Shown here one piece after another: positions 62,480 through 64,000 of a stretch of DNA of 64,000 nucleotides. The stretch is taken from contig CM051005.1 in assembly GCA_027704905.1 (NCBI GenBank), forward strand, positions 25,086,203 through 25,150,202, in the 5' to 3' direction. The stretch's first letter is position 1, and the number at the start of each line of letters is the position of its first letter. Made by a program: the position numbers and the translations under genes. The stretch comes from Muraenolepis orangiensis (lineage: Eukaryota > Chordata > Actinopteri > Gadiformes > Muraenolepididae). Below the pieces are notes generated by a model. That model saw nothing but the letters and a program-made list of their open reading frames with translations, had not been told where the DNA came from and did no database searches.

Positions 62480-62550
62480 GCATTGGTGGTATAGTGGTAA
62501 GCATAGCTGCTTCCCAAGCAGTTGACCCGGGTTCATTCCCGGCCAATGCA
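62480..62550 (+). tRNA. tRNA-Gly(CCC) class A, T-loop one base short
   Basis: The T-loop reads TTCATT, missing base 57 or 58, which damages the B-box (71 nt in total). Confidence 0.6.
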
Positions 62551-62721
62551 TTAAACACCTTATAATAATAGCATACCGAACATTTCATAAATCGGGGATG
62601 TATAGATGTGGTTTTCTACATTGAAAGTGAGTTTTTGTAATGATGGGACAAATCATTGTCCAAATGATTGGACTTGGGTGAATTCAAGCCTTGGATAATC
62701 AATGATAAGAGCAAAGAATTG

Positions 62722-62793
62722 GCATTGGTGGTATAGTGGTTAGCATAGCTGCTTCCCAAGCAGTTGACCCGGGTTCAATTCCCGGCCAATGCA
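62722..62793 (+). tRNA. tRNA-Gly(CCC), class F, base 57 A
   Basis: All stems pair. Its upstream tag is altered ('aagagcaaagaattg'). Confidence 0.87.
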
Positions 62794-62964
62794 TAAGTCA
62801 CCCTATAATAATAGCATACTGAACATTTCATAAATATGGGATGTATAGATGTGGTTTTCTACATTGAAAGTGAGTTTTTGTAATGATGGGACAAATCATT
62901 GTCCAAATGATTGGACTTGGGTGAATTCAATTCTTGGATAATCAATGATAAGTCTAACATAGTT

Positions 62965-63036
62965 GCATTGGTGGTATAGTGGTAAGCATAGCTGCTTCCC
63001 AAGCAGTTGACCCGGGTTCAATTCCCGGCCAATGCA
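62965..63036 (+). tRNA. tRNA-Gly(CCC), class A, base 57 A
   Basis: Same form as 60053. Confidence 0.88.
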
Positions 63037-63207
63037 TAAATCACCCTATAATAATAGCATACTGAACATTTCATAAATATGGGATGTATAGATGTGGTTT
63101 TCTACATTGAAAGTGAGTTTTTGTAATGATGGGACAAATCACTGTCCAAATGATTGGACTTGGGTGAATTCAAGCCTTGGATAATCAATGATAAGACAAA
63201 GGAATTG

Positions 63208-63279
63208 GCATTGGTGGTATAGTGGTTAGCATAGCTGCTTCCCAAGCAGTTGACCCGGGTTCAATTCCCGGCCAATGCA
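63208..63279 (+). tRNA. tRNA-Gly(CCC), class F, base 57 A
   Basis: All stems pair. Confidence 0.87.
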
Positions 63280-63450
63280 TAAGTCACCCTATAATAATAG
63301 CATACTGAACATTTCATAAATATGGGATGTATAGATGTGGTTTTCTACATTGAAAGTGAGTTTTTGTAATGATGGGACAAATCATTGTCCAAATGATTGG
63401 ACTTGGGTGAATTCAATTCTTGGATAATCAATGATAGGTCTAACATAGTT

Positions 63451-63522
63451 GCATTGGTGGTATAGTGGTAAGCATAGCTGCTTCCCAAGCAGTTGACCCG
63501 GGTTCGATTCCCGGCCAATGCA
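63451..63522 (+). tRNA. tRNA-Gly(CCC), class A
   Basis: Matches the reference throughout. Confidence 0.9.
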
Positions 63523-63692
63523 TAAGTCACCTATAATAATAGCATACTGAACATTTCATAAATATGGGATGTATAGATGTTGTTTTCTACATTGAAAGTG
63601 AGTTTTTGTAATGATGGGACAAATCACTGTCCAAATGATTGGACTTGGGTGAATTCAAGCCTTGGATAATCAATGATAAAGCAAAGCAATTT

Positions 63693-63764
63693 GCATTGGT
63701 GGTATAGTGGTTAGCATAGCTGCTTCCCAAGCAGTTGACCCGGGTTCAATTCCCGGCCAATGCA
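63693..63764 (+). tRNA. tRNA-Gly(CCC), class F, base 57 A
   Basis: The upstream tag is that of class D units (AAGCAATTT), but the gene body is clean class F. This suggests gene conversion of a class D slot. Confidence 0.87.
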
Positions 63765-63935
63765 TAAGTCACCCTATAATAATAGCATACTGAACATTTC
63801 ATAAATATGGGATGTATAGATGTGGTTTTCTACATTGAAAGTGAGTTTTTGTAATGATGGGACAAATCATTGTCCAAATGATTGGACTTGGGTGAATTCA
63901 AGCCTTGGATAATCAATGATAAGACAAAGGAATTG

Positions 63936-64000
63936 GCATTGGTGGTATAGTGGTTAGCATAGCTGCTTCCCAAGCAGTTGACCCGGGTTCAATTCCCGGC
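63936..64000 (+). tRNA. tRNA-Gly(CCC), class F, cut by window end
   Basis: The first 65 of 72 bases are present and match class F with base 57 A. The 3' acceptor strand lies outside the window. Confidence 0.8.

Larger units (their letters stand above)
59656..64000 (+). repeat. tRNA-Gly tandem array, block 4 (five-unit repeat)
   Basis: Eighteen tRNA-Gly loci, no tRNA-Gln and no class E cassette. From 60053 the units cycle as A, F, A, D, C-like with a period of about 1214 bp (60053, 61266, 62480; 60295, 61509, 62722; and so on). Stems are mostly intact. The array continues past the window edge, cutting the last gene. Confidence 0.92.

Noticed and set aside
2633..63530. Dozens of 71- and 89-residue - strand frames starting MKCSVCYYY
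   Set aside because: They are the antisense of spacer plus tRNA-Gly. The unit length (243 = 3 x 81) keeps the same frame in every copy, so they recur without being genes. Variants follow tRNA classes, not codon constraint.
1794..64000. CRISPR-like array of regular repeats
   Set aside because: The repeats are 72-bp tRNA genes with near-identical 171-bp spacers; real CRISPR repeats are short with unrelated spacers, and the context is eukaryotic.

Overview
The window looks like a teleost fish chromosome segment. It holds two non-LTR retrotransposon families of types familiar from fish genomes, a short sequence resembling a common fish interspersed repeat (421-480), and eukaryotic tRNA genes with internal A and B boxes. 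I cannot name the species. No bacterial feature is present, and the only long open frames belong to retrotransposons.

The main content is a very large tandem array of tRNA genes covering about 1794-64000. LINEs, one small insertion and a 1000-N assembly gap (36862-37861) interrupt it. The basic unit is about 243 bp: a 72-bp tRNA-Gly on the + strand plus about 171 bp of A/T-rich spacer. I located 159 tRNA-Gly loci plus one half gene at the left edge. The anticodon is CCC (loop T-T-C-C-C-A-A), reading GGG. About 21 copies match one of two clean forms with T-loop TTCGATT, and about 8 more differ only at base 57. The rest fall into recurring variant classes: B (G9 to A), C (G19 to C and A21 to G), D (G18 to T), A-prime (G6 to T), a broken 'GAAG' class and a decayed class E. 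In 19 places a class E pseudogene is followed by a tRNA-Gln pseudogene on the - strand. Usually a tRNA-Gln(TTG) gene follows on the - strand; 17 are full or near full length and one is truncated.

Layout: 1-1793 is non-array flank with G-rich and C-rich tracts and two possible exons of an unrecognised - strand gene. 1794-29406 is array block 1. 29407-29854 is a 448-bp insertion with a 9-bp target duplication. 29855-36861 is array block 2. 36862-37861 is the gap. 37862-46560 is a nest of LINEs, all - strand: a truncated Rex1/Babar-like copy, then an L2-like element split by a second Rex1-like copy. 46572-56433 is array block 3. 56434-59655 is a full-length Rex1-like LINE with an uninterrupted 981-residue reading frame. 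59656-64000 is array block 4, the cleanest part, organised as a five-unit higher-order repeat of about 1214 bp that runs off the window.

The loci appear to have spread by unequal exchange and local duplication rather than as independent genes. Multi-kilobase blocks recur with fixed offsets, single units are gained or lost, and mutations are shared by class. Copies range from apparently functional to clearly dead, and decay is strongest toward the left edge. The spacer hydrophobic '71-aa' and '89-aa' antisense reading frames are by-products of the repeat, not genes.
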